Of a stretch of 40,326 nucleotides of DNA, positions 7,775 through 16,988 are shown in pieces; position 1 is the first letter of the stretch; every line of letters starts with the position of its first letter. The stretch lies in NCBI GenBank assembly GCA_021827745.1, contig JAKAUI010000048.1, positions 1 to 40,326 on the forward strand, written 5' to 3'. The position numbers were made by a program, and so were the translations under genes. Origin of the DNA: Bacillota bacterium (GTDB lineage Bacteria; Bacillota; Sulfobacillia; JAJZYS01; JAJZLH01). A model generated the notes under the pieces. The model saw only the letters and a program-made list of their open reading frames with translations. It was not told the DNA's origin and did no database searches.

Positions 7775-8677
7775 ATGAGTGGAGCGGCCTCGTCCAAGAA
7801 GAGCGCACAGCGCCGCCGCCCGGGCGGAAGCAAGGGCCAGCCGAGCCGGACCAACCTGTACCTAGTCGGGGCGCTGGTGGCGGCCCTCTTGATTCTGGTC
7901 GGGGTCCGCTTTCTGTCCACGCCTGCCGCTCCCACCGCCCTGGATGGCAAGCCGGCGCCAGCGAGCTTGGTCAGTCAGCTGGTGCAGGCGGGAAAGAACC
8001 CGGCCGGTTTTTCAGTGGCTGGTGGCGGCTCGGCGCCCTACACCGTGGCGACCAGCACGCCGACGCTCGATCTCGGCGGCAAACCGGCGCTGGTGTTTGT
8101 TGGAGCCGAGTTCTGCCCCTACTGCGCCGCCCTGCGCTGGTCTTTGATCATCGCCCTCAGCCGCTTTGGCACCTTTTCCGGCCTCACCTACATGACCTCG
8201 TCAGCGACGGACGTCTATCCGAACACCCACACCTTCTCGTTTCTGAAGAGCCACTACACCAGTCCCTACCTCACCTTTTTGAGCGATGAGATCGAAGGCA
8301 ACGTCGCCGGTTCGAACGGCCAGTATCCGCTGCTCCAGCCGCCGACTCAGCTCGAGGCGCAGCTGCTCAGCCAGTACGACACGGCTCCCTACGTCCAGGC
8401 GACCACCTCCGGAGGCGTGCCGTTCGTCGATGTCGCCAACCGCTTCATCTGGGGTGGCTCGGTGTACGACCCCGGCCTGCTGGCCGGCCTGACGTGGAGC
8501 CAGATCGCCCAGCAGCTGTCCTCTCCGGGTTCCACCCAAGTCTCGGTGGCGATCATGTCAAACGCCAACCTGTTCACGGCCGGCATCTGCAAGGCGGACG
8601 GCCAGCAGCCGGGCTCTGTCTGCCAGCTGCCCGGGATCACCCAATTGGAGGCGACGCTGCCGCCGCCCGGTCAGTGA
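7775..8677 (+). CDS. Membrane-anchored DUF929-like thioredoxin-fold protein
   Basis: The product has 300 residues. A basic N-terminus is followed by one membrane helix (about residues 29-46) and a large external domain. [17 protein letters not shown] (about residue 110) carries a CxxC motif in a thioredoxin-like setting, as in DUF929 proteins. Further features are the segment [16 protein letters not shown], with a cis-Pro-like VP, and two cysteines near the C-terminus ([13 protein letters not shown]). It probably works as an extracytoplasmic thiol oxidase or isomerase. Its stop overlaps the GTG of the VKOR gene, so the two are co-translated; VKOR enzymes re-oxidise such partners. ATG 7775 is preceded by AGAGAGGAGA at a suitable distance. 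Confidence 0.85.
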   Translation: MSGAASSKKSAQRRRPGGSKGQPSRTNLYLVGALVAALLILVGVRFLSTPAAPTALDGKPAPASLVSQLVQAGKNPAGFSVAGGGSAPYTVATSTPTLDLGGKPALVFVGAEFCPYCAALRWSLIIALSRFGTFSGLTYMTSSATDVYPNTHTFSFLKSHYTSPYLTFLSDEIEGNVAGSNGQYPLLQPPTQLEAQLLSQYDTAPYVQATTSGGVPFVDVANRFIWGGSVYDPGLLAGLTWSQIAQQLSSPGSTQVSVAIMSNANLFTAGICKADGQQPGSVCQLPGITQLEATLPPPGQ

Positions 8678-9084
8678 CTGCGGCCCGCCGCTGGCTGGTC
8701 GGACTGAGCGCCCTTGGCCTGCTCGACGCCACCTACCTGACGATCGTCCACTTTCAGTCCTCTGCCCTAGTCTGCAGCGCGACTGGCGTGGTCGACTGCC
8801 ACGCCGTGCTGACCAGCGCCTACAGCGTGATCGGAGGCATCCCGACATCGGTCTTCGGTCTCGTGTGGTTCTTAGCCGTCGGCCTGGTCGTCCTGCTGAG
8901 ACCCGGCTGGTCGACGGCGCTGCGCTGTGCCAGCTGGCTGGGCGCCTTCGTGGTCCTCGGTTTGGTGTATGTCGAGCTGTTTTTGGTCGGAGCCATCTGC
9001 ATCTATTGCTCGATCGCCCACCTGCTCGTGCTGGCCATCTTGGTGCTGGTCGAGTGGCACCACGGTCAGTTGGCGGCTGGCTGA
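8674..9084 (+). CDS. Vitamin K epoxide reductase (VKOR) family protein
   Basis: The 136-residue integral membrane protein has about four helices and the complete VKOR cysteine set. [13 protein letters not shown] contains the loop pair, followed by the conserved Ser region [15 protein letters not shown], and CIYC in the last helices is the quinone-side active pair. In bacteria VKOR oxidises a DsbA-like partner and transfers the electrons to quinone, replacing DsbB. Start GTG 8674 overlaps the TGA of the upstream DUF929-like gene. The partner thioredoxin is not fused here as it is in some bacteria, but is encoded in the adjacent gene. Secreted proteins with paired cysteines, such as the one at 2405-2992, are possible clients. 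Confidence 0.92.
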   Translation: MTAARRWLVGLSALGLLDATYLTIVHFQSSALVCSATGVVDCHAVLTSAYSVIGGIPTSVFGLVWFLAVGLVVLLRPGWSTALRCASWLGAFVVLGLVYVELFLVGAICIYCSIAHLLVLAILVLVEWHHGQLAAG

Positions 9085-9212
9085 GTCCCACTTGCCGATT
9101 ATGGTAGACTGCACGGCAAGGAAGGCCCCTTAAGCACCTCTTGGGTCTGGTCGCATCTTCGCCCGACCCGCCCTGGTGCCTGTGCCCTCGACCCGGCAGA
9201 GAGGGGGATCCG

Positions 9213-11351
9213 ATGCGACTCGGGCGGCTCACCATTTTGGGCCTCGTGTTCAGCGCCGTAGCGGCGATCTTGCTCATCCGACTGGCCGAGGTGCAGCTCG
9301 TGATCGGCCCCAAGTTGGCTGCCCAGGGTGCGGCCGAAGTGAACCGCACCATCTCGCTCACTCCTCTGCGCGGCGAAATCTTGGACAGCAGCGGCCAGCC
9401 GCTGGCGCTCGAGACCCCGGCGACCTTGATCTACGCCATCACGCCAGAGGTCACGGACGCCAAGGGCGAGGCCACGGCCATGGCGCCGATCCTGCATGTG
9501 TCGGAGGCGACCTTGCAGTCCGAGCTCTCGGCCCAGGGCTGGTACCATGTCATCGACCATGCCGCCACCGCCGCCCAGGTCAGCGCCCTCAAGCAGCTCT
9601 TTCTGCCCGGCATCGGCTATACGCCCGAACAGATCCGTAAGTACCCTGACGGCATCATCGGCCAGCCGGTGGTCGGCTGGGTCAGCGCCAGCCAGGTGGG
9701 CATCGCCGGGGTCGAGCAGTCCTACAACCAGATCCTGTCCGGCACGCCCGGACAGGCCCAGGTGAAGGTGGACGCCCTGGGCCAGCCCCTGCCGTCTTAC
9801 GGCATCCAGGTCACCCGCCAGCCGATCCCCGGCAAGAGCATTCAGCTGACGATCAATGGGACGCTGCAGGCGTATGCCCAGGCCACGATCACGGCAGACG
9901 TGATCACGCACAAGGGCACGAGCGGCCGGATCATCATCATGAACCCCAGTAACGGCGCCATCTATGCCATGGCCCAGTGGCCGACGGTCAACCCCAGTCA
10001 GTGGCAAAACGCCTCGGTGCAGGCTCTGGCCGATCAGTCGGTGGAGTTCGCCTATCCGCCCGGATCCATCTTCAAGCCGATGGTGGCCTCCTTGGCCCTG
10101 ATGGATCACGTGGCCACGCTGCAGAGCCGCTACTACGACCCCGGCTACAAGATCGTGGACGGCCTCAAGATCCACACCTGGAAGCACAGCGGATACGGCT
10201 GGCTGAGCTTCGACGGCATCCTGGCCTACTCCAGCGACGTCGGCTTCATGGACCTCGGTCTGGCGCTTGGCCTCAATAACTTCTACGCCGGGCTGCACCT
10301 GTTCCACCTGGACCGGCCGACCGGGATCGACCTGCCCGGTGAGGCGACCGGGGTCTGGCCGCCCTTGGCCAGCGCCAACACCCTGGATCTGGCCGAGATG
10401 TCCTTTGGCCAGACCCTGGCCATCACCGCCATTCAGGAGGCGGCCGCCGTGGCCGCCATCGCCGACGGCGGCGTCTGGCACACACCGCACGTGGCCCAGG
10501 CCATCATCTCGCCGAACGGCCAGAAGCAGACCCTAACCTTCCCCTCGAAGCGGATCCTGCCCACCTGGGTGGCCACGGACGAGATGCAGGGCATGAAGCA
10601 GGTGGTGTCCAGTCAGGGCGACGCCGCCAACGCCGAAGTGGCCGGATACGTCGTGGCCGGCAAGACCGGCACGTCGCAGCTGGCGCCCCGGGCCAAGGTG
10701 CAGACCTACATGGCGTCGTTCATCGGCGTGGCGCCGGTGCCCAATCCCCAGGTGTTGATCCTGCTCGAGGTGAACAATCCGCAGAACGTGGCCAATCAGC
10801 CTGGGTACTACTACTACGGAGACCAGGTGGTCGTCCCGACCTTCCCGCAGCTGATGGCCAACGTGCTGCGCGTGCTCGGCATCCCTCCCCAGACCCCGGT
10901 TCCGACGCCAGCCGTGGCCGTCACGGTGCCGGATCTGAGCGGCGTTTCCATCTCCACCGCCCAGGCCGACGCCTCGCTGTCCGGGCTGAACCTCAAGGTC
11001 AACGGCGCCGGCCAGGTGGTGACCGGCCAGTACCCCTCCGCTGGCGCCCAGGTGTCGGCCGGCTTCACGATCAGCGTCAACACGACGGGCGTGGCGACCG
11101 GCCAGGGAGTCGTCCCGGATCTGCTCGGCCTGACCATGCGCCAGGCCGCCATGGAGCTCTCAAGCGTCGGACTCGGCTTCTGGCCGCACGGCGCCGGACT
11201 GGCGGTCGGCCAGACGCCGGCCGCCGGCACCAAGCTCAAGCCGGGATCACCCGTCCAGGTCACCTTCACCATTCCCGAGGCGCCGGCGCCTACGGTGTCG
11301 GCCGCCAAAACGCAGTCAGGCGGCACCAGCAGCAGCCCGTCCTACCCCTAG
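9213..11351 (+). CDS. Class B penicillin-binding protein with two PASTA domains (SpoVD/PBP2-like)
   Basis: The 712-residue transpeptidase has an N-terminal membrane anchor, a dimerisation domain with LRGEILDSSGQPLA, and a transpeptidase domain. The nucleophile motif is SIFK (Ser 285, Lys 288) and KTGTSQ starts at about residue 484. The middle motif reads SSD (residues 340-342) instead of the usual SxN. Two PASTA repeats follow, at about 570-627 and 632-692, starting VPDLSG and VPDLLG. PASTA-bearing class B enzymes cross-link septal or spore peptidoglycan in monoderm bacteria. ATG 9213 follows GCAGAGAGGGG. The gene is 128 bases downstream of VKOR and converges on recD2, with stop codons overlapping by 2 bases. 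It could equally be an FtsI-type enzyme. Confidence 0.9.
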   Translation: MRLGRLTILGLVFSAVAAILLIRLAEVQLVIGPKLAAQGAAEVNRTISLTPLRGEILDSSGQPLALETPATLIYAITPEVTDAKGEATAMAPILHVSEATLQSELSAQGWYHVIDHAATAAQVSALKQLFLPGIGYTPEQIRKYPDGIIGQPVVGWVSASQVGIAGVEQSYNQILSGTPGQAQVKVDALGQPLPSYGIQVTRQPIPGKSIQLTINGTLQAYAQATITADVITHKGTSGRIIIMNPSNGAIYAMAQWPTVNPSQWQNASVQALADQSVEFAYPPGSIFKPMVASLALMDHVATLQSRYYDPGYKIVDGLKIHTWKHSGYGWLSFDGILAYSSDVGFMDLGLALGLNNFYAGLHLFHLDRPTGIDLPGEATGVWPPLASANTLDLAEMSFGQTLAITAIQEAAAVAAIADGGVWHTPHVAQAIISPNGQKQTLTFPSKRILPTWVATDEMQGMKQVVSSQGDAANAEVAGYVVAGKTGTSQLAPRAKVQTYMASFIGVAPVPNPQVLILLEVNNPQNVANQPGYYYYGDQVVVPTFPQLMANVLRVLGIPPQTPVPTPAVAVTVPDLSGVSISTAQADASLSGLNLKVNGAGQVVTGQYPSAGAQVSAGFTISVNTTGVATGQGVVPDLLGLTMRQAAMELSSVGLGFWPHGAGLAVGQTPAAGTKLKPGSPVQVTFTIPEAPAPTVSAAKTQSGGTSSSPSYP

Positions 11352-13447
11352 AGATCTTCCATCTCGGCGCTGAGGCGCTCTAGGAGCCGGCCGCGCCGGA
11401 CTTGGTCCTGATCGTTGCGGATGGCTGTCCCCAGCACCCGCCCGCCGGCCACCAAGTGCAGCCGCACCTTGGCCCGGGTGACGGCGGTGTAGAGCAGATT
11501 GCGCCGCAAGAGCGGGTAGTGCTGGCTCGACAGCACCACCACCACCACTGGGAACTCGGAGCCCTGCGCCTTGTGTACGGTCAACGCATAGCCGAGGCTG
11601 AGGTCTGTGCTGTCGGCGCTGTCATAGCTGACGGTGATCTCGCCCTCCGGCGCCGGGTAGCGCACCTGGGCGCTGGTGTCCGAAAGCGCCACCACGCGGC
11701 CCACCTCGCCGTTGAAGACGCCCTTCTTGTAATCGTTGCGCCGGTGCAGCACCTTGTCGCCGACGGCCAGCCGCAGGTCGCCGAGGCTGTGTCTGGGCTG
11801 GCGGGCGTTGAGCGCATCCTGCAGCCGTTCGTTCAGGGCCTCGGCGCCGAGCAGGCCGCGGTTTCCGGCCGTGAGCACGATCACGTCGTCGGCCCCGAAG
11901 CGCTCGCCTTCCTCTCTGGCCAGCTGCAAGACGGTGGCCAGCATCTTTGGCGGATCGTCCTCCCGGTGCCAGACGAAGTCGGGGCCGCCGCCCTGCGGGA
12001 ACGATCCCGCCAGGATGCGGCGCGCATTCTCGTGCAAGAGCCCGGCCGCATCCTGGCGGTAGAGGGCGGTCAGTCGGGTGGTCGGCACGCGTCCGCTCCG
12101 GATCAGATCGGAAAAGGGTGCCCCGGCGCCAACCGGCGGCAGCTGGTCCACATCGCCGACCAGAAAGAGGGTGGCGTCTTCCGGCACCGCCTGCATCAGG
12201 TTCCAGAACAAGAACAGGTCGAGCATCGACGCCTCGTCCACGACCACGACGTCCGCTTCAAGCTCCCTTCGCTCGGCGCCGTGATGCGGCCTGAGCCCCA
12301 GGGCGCGGTGCAGGGTGCGGGCGCTGTGGCCGGTGACCTCGACCAGGCGGCGAGCGGCCCGACCAGAAGGCGCCATCAGTTCCAGTCTCAGCCCCAGCCT
12401 CTCGGCCGCTTCCACCACGCCGCTCAAGGTGGTGGTCTTCCCGGTGCCCGGCCCTCCGGTCAGCACGGACAAGGGAGCGCTGAGCGCTGAGCGCACAGCC
12501 ATGGCCTGCTCTCTTGAGAGCTCCTGAAGATCCGGGAAGCGGGCCACCGGGTGCGCCGCCTGGCGCAGTCGGCGGGCAACCAGGCGGGCTGCAGACGCCT
12601 CCACCCGGCCTAGGGCCGGCTGATAGACCCGGTCTTCCTCGACGATCAGATCGCCCGCCGCCGCCCAGCCGGCCAGCTGGGCTAGCGTGGGCTCGGCCAC
12701 GCCCCAGGCGGCAACCCTCTGTCCCAGCTCAGCGCCTTCCTGGTAGACATGGCCTTCAGCCTCTGCCTCTTTCAAGCCGAACAGCACCGCTGCCCGCACC
12801 CGCCTAGGATCGTCGCCACTGATCCCCATCTGCTGCGCCACCTGATCGGCGCGCTTGAAGCCGATGCCGTCCACGGCCTCGGCCAGTCTGTACGGATCGG
12901 TCCGAATCTTCTGCCCAGCGTCGGCCCCAAGGGCTTGACGCACCCTGCGCACCAGCTTGGGGCCCAGTCCGGCCGAGACCAGGAGCACCTCGAGGCGAGC
13001 CTCCTCCTCAGCCGACCGAAAGGCCAGGGCCAGCGCCTGAGCCTTCTTTTCGGGCATCTTGGGCAGGGCGGCGAGCGCCTTCGGGTCCTTGCCCCGCTCT
13101 AAGACGTCTTCTCCGAACCGATCGACCAGGCGGGTGGCCATCACCTTGCCGACCCCGGGAAAGCGCGGTCCGGACAAGAAGGCGATCAGGCCGTCGCGGC
13201 TGGTCGGGGCACACAGCTCGTAGCCCTCGACCGAGACCTGCGGCCCATAGTTGGGATGCTGGCTCCACTGCCCCCAGGCCCTGATCCGCTCGCCTTGGGC
13301 AAGAGTCGCCAGCGCCCCGGTCAGGGTGACGATCTGGCCCCGATCAAGGCGCAGCCGGAGCACGGCGAAGTCGCCCGAGGCCGCCCGGTACACGACGCGG
13401 GTGACGGCCCCCTCCACCCTGGCGGCTTCGCCTGAGAAGAGCCCCAT
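11348..13447 (-). CDS. recD2: RecD2-type 5'-3' DNA helicase
   Basis: The 699-residue helicase matches RecD2 (YrrC) in length and order. An N-terminal OB-like domain (residues 1-80) is followed by helix-hairpin-helix segments around FPGVGKVMA and VDGIGFKRAD. The SF1B motor has TGGPGTGKTTT (motif I), VVVDEASMLDL (II), LVGDVDQLPPVGAG (III), ALYRQD (IV), LTVHKAQGSEF (V) and LLYTAVTRAK (VI). It unwinds DNA 5' to 3' in repair or recombination and does not need RecBC. It is the last gene of the long minus-strand run, and its ATG overlaps the preceding stop by 1 base (TGATG). An AddA gene lies elsewhere in the window, so both systems coexist, as is usual in Bacillota. Confidence 0.95.
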   Translation of the reverse strand: MGLFSGEAARVEGAVTRVVYRAASGDFAVLRLRLDRGQIVTLTGALATLAQGERIRAWGQWSQHPNYGPQVSVEGYELCAPTSRDGLIAFLSGPRFPGVGKVMATRLVDRFGEDVLERGKDPKALAALPKMPEKKAQALALAFRSAEEEARLEVLLVSAGLGPKLVRRVRQALGADAGQKIRTDPYRLAEAVDGIGFKRADQVAQQMGISGDDPRRVRAAVLFGLKEAEAEGHVYQEGAELGQRVAAWGVAEPTLAQLAGWAAAGDLIVEEDRVYQPALGRVEASAARLVARRLRQAAHPVARFPDLQELSREQAMAVRSALSAPLSVLTGGPGTGKTTTLSGVVEAAERLGLRLELMAPSGRAARRLVEVTGHSARTLHRALGLRPHHGAERRELEADVVVVDEASMLDLFLFWNLMQAVPEDATLFLVGDVDQLPPVGAGAPFSDLIRSGRVPTTRLTALYRQDAAGLLHENARRILAGSFPQGGGPDFVWHREDDPPKMLATVLQLAREEGERFGADDVIVLTAGNRGLLGAEALNERLQDALNARQPRHSLGDLRLAVGDKVLHRRNDYKKGVFNGEVGRVVALSDTSAQVRYPAPEGEITVSYDSADSTDLSLGYALTVHKAQGSEFPVVVVVLSSQHYPLLRRNLLYTAVTRAKVRLHLVAGGRVLGTAIRNDQDQVRRGRLLERLSAEMEDL

Positions 13448-14625
13448 CAGGCGCCGCCTAGGGCGATCACCCCGTCCGGATAGTCGACCAGCGCCTCGGG
13501 CGGCCCCTCTCCCACCAGATAGGTCGTCTCCAGCCCGACCGCCCCCTCGCCCGGAAAGACGAACTTGGGCTCGACGGCGATCACCATCCCAGCCTCGAGC
13601 GCCTGGGTGGAGCCTGCGACCAGCACCGGCAGCTCGTCCAGCTCGAGCCCGACCCCGTGCCCGAGGAATCGGACCCGGTCCACTCCATAGCCCATGAAGT
13701 GGTCTTCTAAGCCGGCCGCCTCGGCCAGATCGAAGGCGCTCGTCGTGACCTCCGCCACCGTCCCTCCGACCCGCAGCTTGGTTTGGAGCATCTCGTGCAC
13801 CGTGCGGCAGACGTCGTAGGCCCGCTGCAGCCGACTGCCCAAGGCGCCGTGCACAAAGGTGCGGGTGCCGTCGTAGATGTAGCCGTCTTGGGCGCAGGCG
13901 TAGTCGGCCAGCACCGGATCTCCCGGTCCGATCGGCCGGTGGCCGGCGCCCTGGGCGGTGGCCGGGTGCACGCCGGGACCGCCGGTCGGGCCATCGAAGC
14001 GGGTCGGCACGGCGCCGTGCGGGCCACTGAGCAGATGGCCCAGAAAGATCTCGAAGTCCAGGGCATGGGTCCGGACCAATCCCTGGTGGCCGGCCTGCCG
14101 ACTGGCGCTCTCCACCCGCAGCGTGAGCTCGTATTCGTCGATCCCCGGCTCAAACGACTGCAAGACGGCGTCCATCGTCTTGACCCACACCTCGCCTGTC
14201 CTGCGGATGGCGGCGACCTCGAATCTGTCCTTGAGCATCCTCAGCCGGCGCAGCGCCCCGCCGACATCCACCGGCCGGGCGCTTGGAAACAGCGTGAGCA
14301 GTCGGAGCGCGCTCTGATAGGGCAGCCGATCGAGCTCCAGGCCGATCCTGGACACCTGGGCCACGCCCCGGGCGGCGATCATGGACGGCAGGTCCTTGGG
14401 GTTGGCCAGGGCCACGATCTCGACACCAGCTTCGGCGGCTTCCTTTTCTGCGCGCTGAAGGCCCTTGCGCACGGCCAGCAGGGGACGCTGTCCCGGGACC
14501 AGCACCAGGAACCCAGTCTGGATGGTGCCGGTCAGGTAGTACATGTTGACCATCCCCGAGATCAGGGCGACCTCGCAGCCCAACTCGGCAACCGCCGCCG
14601 CAAGGGCCGCAAGCCGCTTGGTCAT
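13447..14625 (-). CDS. M24 family metallopeptidase (Xaa-Pro aminopeptidase-like)
   Basis: The protein has 392 residues: an N-terminal creatinase-like domain and a C-terminal pita-bread catalytic domain. All five metal ligands can be placed: Asp in LADYACAQ, Asp in YDGTRTF, His in GHGVGLELDELPV, Glu in IAVEPKFVF and Glu in GLETTYLV. It is therefore likely an active dinuclear-metal aminopeptidase acting on Xaa-Pro peptides in the cytoplasm, although some relatives hydrolyse other amide bonds. The start ATG 14625 overlaps the coaX stop (ATGA). The longer ORF, from 14754, would lie inside coaX and is not needed. Position between coaX and recD2 indicates co-transcription but no shared pathway. Confidence 0.87.
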   Translation of the reverse strand: MTKRLAALAAAVAELGCEVALISGMVNMYYLTGTIQTGFLVLVPGQRPLLAVRKGLQRAEKEAAEAGVEIVALANPKDLPSMIAARGVAQVSRIGLELDRLPYQSALRLLTLFPSARPVDVGGALRRLRMLKDRFEVAAIRRTGEVWVKTMDAVLQSFEPGIDEYELTLRVESASRQAGHQGLVRTHALDFEIFLGHLLSGPHGAVPTRFDGPTGGPGVHPATAQGAGHRPIGPGDPVLADYACAQDGYIYDGTRTFVHGALGSRLQRAYDVCRTVHEMLQTKLRVGGTVAEVTTSAFDLAEAAGLEDHFMGYGVDRVRFLGHGVGLELDELPVLVAGSTQALEAGMVIAVEPKFVFPGEGAVGLETTYLVGEGPPEALVDYPDGVIALGGA

Positions 14626-15386
14626 GCCTTGGCCTCCAGAGCGCCGAACAGGCGGAACAGGCCGTCCACCGTCAGGTCCTGGTCCACCTCCTGGATGGTC
14701 CGGCTGGCTTGGGCGATCAAGGGCGCGTAGCCGCCGGTGGCCACCACGAGACACGGCGCGCCGAGCTCGCCTTGGATCCGCTCGACGATCGAGTCGACCA
14801 GGCCTGCGAAGCCGAAGACATGGCCTGACTGCAGGCAGCTGGTGGTGGTCCGGCCGATCGCCGAACGCGGCATCTCCAGGGAGAACCCAGGGAGCTGGCT
14901 GGCCCTGGCCAGGAGCGCTTCAGTGGCAACGCCGACGCCCGGTGCGATCGCACCGCCGATGTAGGCGCCCCTGGCGTCGACCACGTCGATGTTGGTGGCG
15001 GTGCCGAAGTCGACGATGATCGCCGGCGCCCGACCCGCCCGGTGGATGCTGACGGCGTTGATCAGGCGGTCAGCCCCGACCGACGCCGGATCCACCACAT
15101 CGACTAAGATGCCGGGCGTGCGGTGGTCGACCCGCTCCACGGGAACGCCAAGCGCCCGCTCGGCAGCCTCTGCCAGGGCCATGGTGGCGTCTGGGACCAC
15201 AGAGGCGAGCGCCACCCGGTCGATCGGCGCCTCCTTGGCCAGAAGGCCGGTCAGCCACACCCACCACTCGTCGGCGGTGCGCCGGGCGTCGGTGGAGATC
15301 CGCCAGCTGCCGGCCTTGCGCCCGGACCGGTAGAGGCCGATGGTCAGGTGGCTGTTGCCCAGATCCAGGGCCAGGAACGATCCCAT
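14622..15386 (-). CDS. coaX: Type III pantothenate kinase
   Basis: The 254-residue ASKHA-fold kinase catalyses ATP-dependent phosphorylation of pantothenate, the first step of coenzyme A synthesis. LALDLGNSHLTIGLY is the N-terminal phosphate-binding motif, GADRLINA and IIVDFGTATNIDVV carry the substrate-binding and catalytic Asp region, and GGAIAPGV is the conserved glycine loop. Type III enzymes need a monovalent cation and are not inhibited by CoA. Both GTG 15389 and ATG 15386 are possible; ATG has GAGGAG 8 bases upstream and overlaps the birA stop by 1 base. BirA lies directly upstream, a common adjacency. Confidence 0.95.
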   Translation of the reverse strand: MGSFLALDLGNSHLTIGLYRSGRKAGSWRISTDARRTADEWWVWLTGLLAKEAPIDRVALASVVPDATMALAEAAERALGVPVERVDHRTPGILVDVVDPASVGADRLINAVSIHRAGRAPAIIVDFGTATNIDVVDARGAYIGGAIAPGVGVATEALLARASQLPGFSLEMPRSAIGRTTTSCLQSGHVFGFAGLVDSIVERIQGELGAPCLVVATGGYAPLIAQASRTIQEVDQDLTVDGLFRLFGALEAKA

Positions 15387-16213
15387 CACACCATCTCCTC
15401 TGCAGTCGAAACTTCACCGGCAAGCGCCCTTACCAGCCCATCTGCTGTGTCGAGCACCAGGCGGCCGTCGCTGTCGATGTCCACAGCCCGGCCGCGCACT
15501 GTGGTGCTGCCTGCCCGCAGCACCACCTCCTGGCCCAAGGTCGCCGAGCACTGCCGGCACTCGGCCAAGAGGGCGGAGCTGTCTCCGGACACCAGTGCCT
15601 GATAGCGCCGGTGCATGCCGGTCAGAATGTCGCCAAGGAGGGCGAATCTGGGGCAAGGCGCACCGGTCAGGCAAAAGAGCGAGGTGGCCCGGTCGGTGGC
15701 AAAGGCCTTCTGGTTGACGTTGACCCCGATGCCGGCGATCACCGCCGCCAGCTGGCCCCCCTCCAGCCACGACTCTGCGAGCACGCCGCACAGCTTCTTG
15801 CCGCCGACCAAGACGTCATTGGGCCACTTGATGGCGGCATCGACGCCTGCTCGCTCCGCCACCGCTTCGCGCACCGCCGCCGCCGCCATCAGGGCGATCA
15901 GGGCCGCCTTGGCGGGCTCGATCTGCGGTCGCAGCACCACGGAGAAGAGCAGCGCGCTGCCGGCCTCTGCCTCCCAGGACCGCCCAAAGCGGCCCCGGCC
16001 CTCGGTCTGGTGGTCCGCCACCACCAAGGCGCCCTCGGCGGCCCCGCTGCGGGCCCAGGCCTTGGCTCTGGCGTTGGTGGAGCTGATCTGGGCGTGAAAC
16101 TCCACCGGGTGGCCCCACACCGTCTCGCTGAGGGCAGCGGTCAGCTCGGACTGATCCGGGGATACCAGTCTTCTTGTGCTGCCACGGCCAAAGAAGGGTC
16201 GTCGCTCAGGCAC
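15386..16213 (-). CDS. birA: Biotin-[acetyl-CoA-carboxylase] ligase, lacking the HTH domain
   Basis: The product attaches biotin to the carrier domain of biotin-dependent carboxylases through biotinyl-AMP. Signatures are SSTNARAKAW, the loop GRGRFGRSWEAEAG (biotin and ATP binding), IKWPNDVLVGGKKLCGVL with the catalytic Lys, and GIGVNVNQ. A small C-terminal SH3-like domain follows (VVLRAGSTTVRGRAVDID). With 275 residues and no N-terminal winged helix it is monofunctional and should not repress biotin genes. GTG 16213 has AGAGAGGTG 8 bases upstream but overlaps folK by 73 bases; a GTG at 16120 would start just before the catalytic domain, so the exact start is uncertain. Confidence 0.92.
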   Translation of the reverse strand: MPERRPFFGRGSTRRLVSPDQSELTAALSETVWGHPVEFHAQISSTNARAKAWARSGAAEGALVVADHQTEGRGRFGRSWEAEAGSALLFSVVLRPQIEPAKAALIALMAAAAVREAVAERAGVDAAIKWPNDVLVGGKKLCGVLAESWLEGGQLAAVIAGIGVNVNQKAFATDRATSLFCLTGAPCPRFALLGDILTGMHRRYQALVSGDSSALLAECRQCSATLGQEVVLRAGSTTVRGRAVDIDSDGRLVLDTADGLVRALAGEVSTAEEMV

Positions 16214-16635
16214 CGCTCAATCACCTCTCTTGGCACTGGGATTGCCTCAGCCGGCCACACTTCGAGCAAAGGCACCAGGACGAACGCCCTTTGTCCGATC
16301 TCGGGGTGCGGCAGCCGGAGGTAAGGGCTTTCTGGAAGCGGCTGATCGGTCAGCAAGAGATCGAGATCGACCGTGCGCGGGCCCTTGGCGATCAGGCGAC
16401 GACGGCCGCAGGCCCGCTCCACCGCCAGCATGCGAGCCAAAAGTCCGACCGGATCGGGGGGTGTGTCGATCACGGCCACCGCATTCAGGAACCGGCCCTG
16501 GGGCACGTCCCCGACCGGCGCCGTGTCGTAGAGGCAGGAGACGGCCAGGACCGGAAGATCCAGAAGGTCAAGGGCCAGCGTGAGCCAGCGCCTGCGGTTT
16601 CCGAGATTGGAACCGAGCGCCACGGCAGCCCTCAC
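16141..16635 (-). CDS. folK: 2-amino-4-hydroxy-6-hydroxymethyldihydropteridine pyrophosphokinase
   Basis: The 164-residue HPPK transfers pyrophosphate from ATP to the pterin that FolP then uses. ALGSNLGNR is the N-terminal motif. TAPVGDVPQGRFLNAV is the family loop, GPRTVDLDLLL carries the two metal-binding aspartates, and LPHPEIGQRAFVLVPL is the C-terminal motif. The start GTG 16635 overlaps the TGA of folB. The birA start lies inside the last 73 bases of this gene. With folP and folB directly upstream it completes three consecutive steps of dihydropteroate synthesis. Confidence 0.95.
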   Translation of the reverse strand: MRAAVALGSNLGNRRRWLTLALDLLDLPVLAVSCLYDTAPVGDVPQGRFLNAVAVIDTPPDPVGLLARMLAVERACGRRRLIAKGPRTVDLDLLLTDQPLPESPYLRLPHPEIGQRAFVLVPLLEVWPAEAIPVPREVIERCLSDDPSLAVAAQEDWYPRISPS

Positions 16636-16988
16636 CGCTCGTGCACCGACTCCGCCTCCGTGTGCTCGGACAGCCCGCCGAGGGGCGCCCATGGCTTGCG
16701 GACCCGCACCACCACCCGGTCCACCAGCGAAAAGGCGTCGAGCACGTCGCGGCCGATACGCTCGGCCATCGCTTCGATCAGCCGCACCGGCTCCCCTTCC
16801 ATCGTCCGGGCGACGACGGCATAGACGGCGCGGTAGTCGAGGGCGTCGGCCAGGCGATCCGATCCGTCCTTGGCCCGATAGCTGATTTCCAAGTCGACCG
16901 TGAAGGGCTGGCCGTCCTGTCGTTCGTGGCGATAGGCGCCGTGCCTGGCATAGAAACTGAGCCCGGCGAGACGAATCAGGCGCTTCAT
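16632..16988 (-). CDS. folB: Dihydroneopterin aldolase
   Basis: The 118-residue enzyme cleaves dihydroneopterin to 6-hydroxymethyl-dihydropterin and glycolaldehyde. The family motifs are clear: IRLAGLSFYARHGAYRHERQ, with the conserved Tyr/His-Gly segment, DLEISYRAKDGSDRLADALDY in the middle, and RLIEAMAERIG with the catalytic-site Glu. The size fits this homo-octameric T-fold family. ATG 16988 overlaps the folP TGA by 4 bases (ATGA) and the gene's own stop overlaps the folK GTG, so folP-folB-folK are translationally coupled. Confidence 0.95.
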   Translation of the reverse strand: MKRLIRLAGLSFYARHGAYRHERQDGQPFTVDLEISYRAKDGSDRLADALDYRAVYAVVARTMEGEPVRLIEAMAERIGRDVLDAFSLVDRVVVRVRKPWAPLGGLSEHTEAESVHER

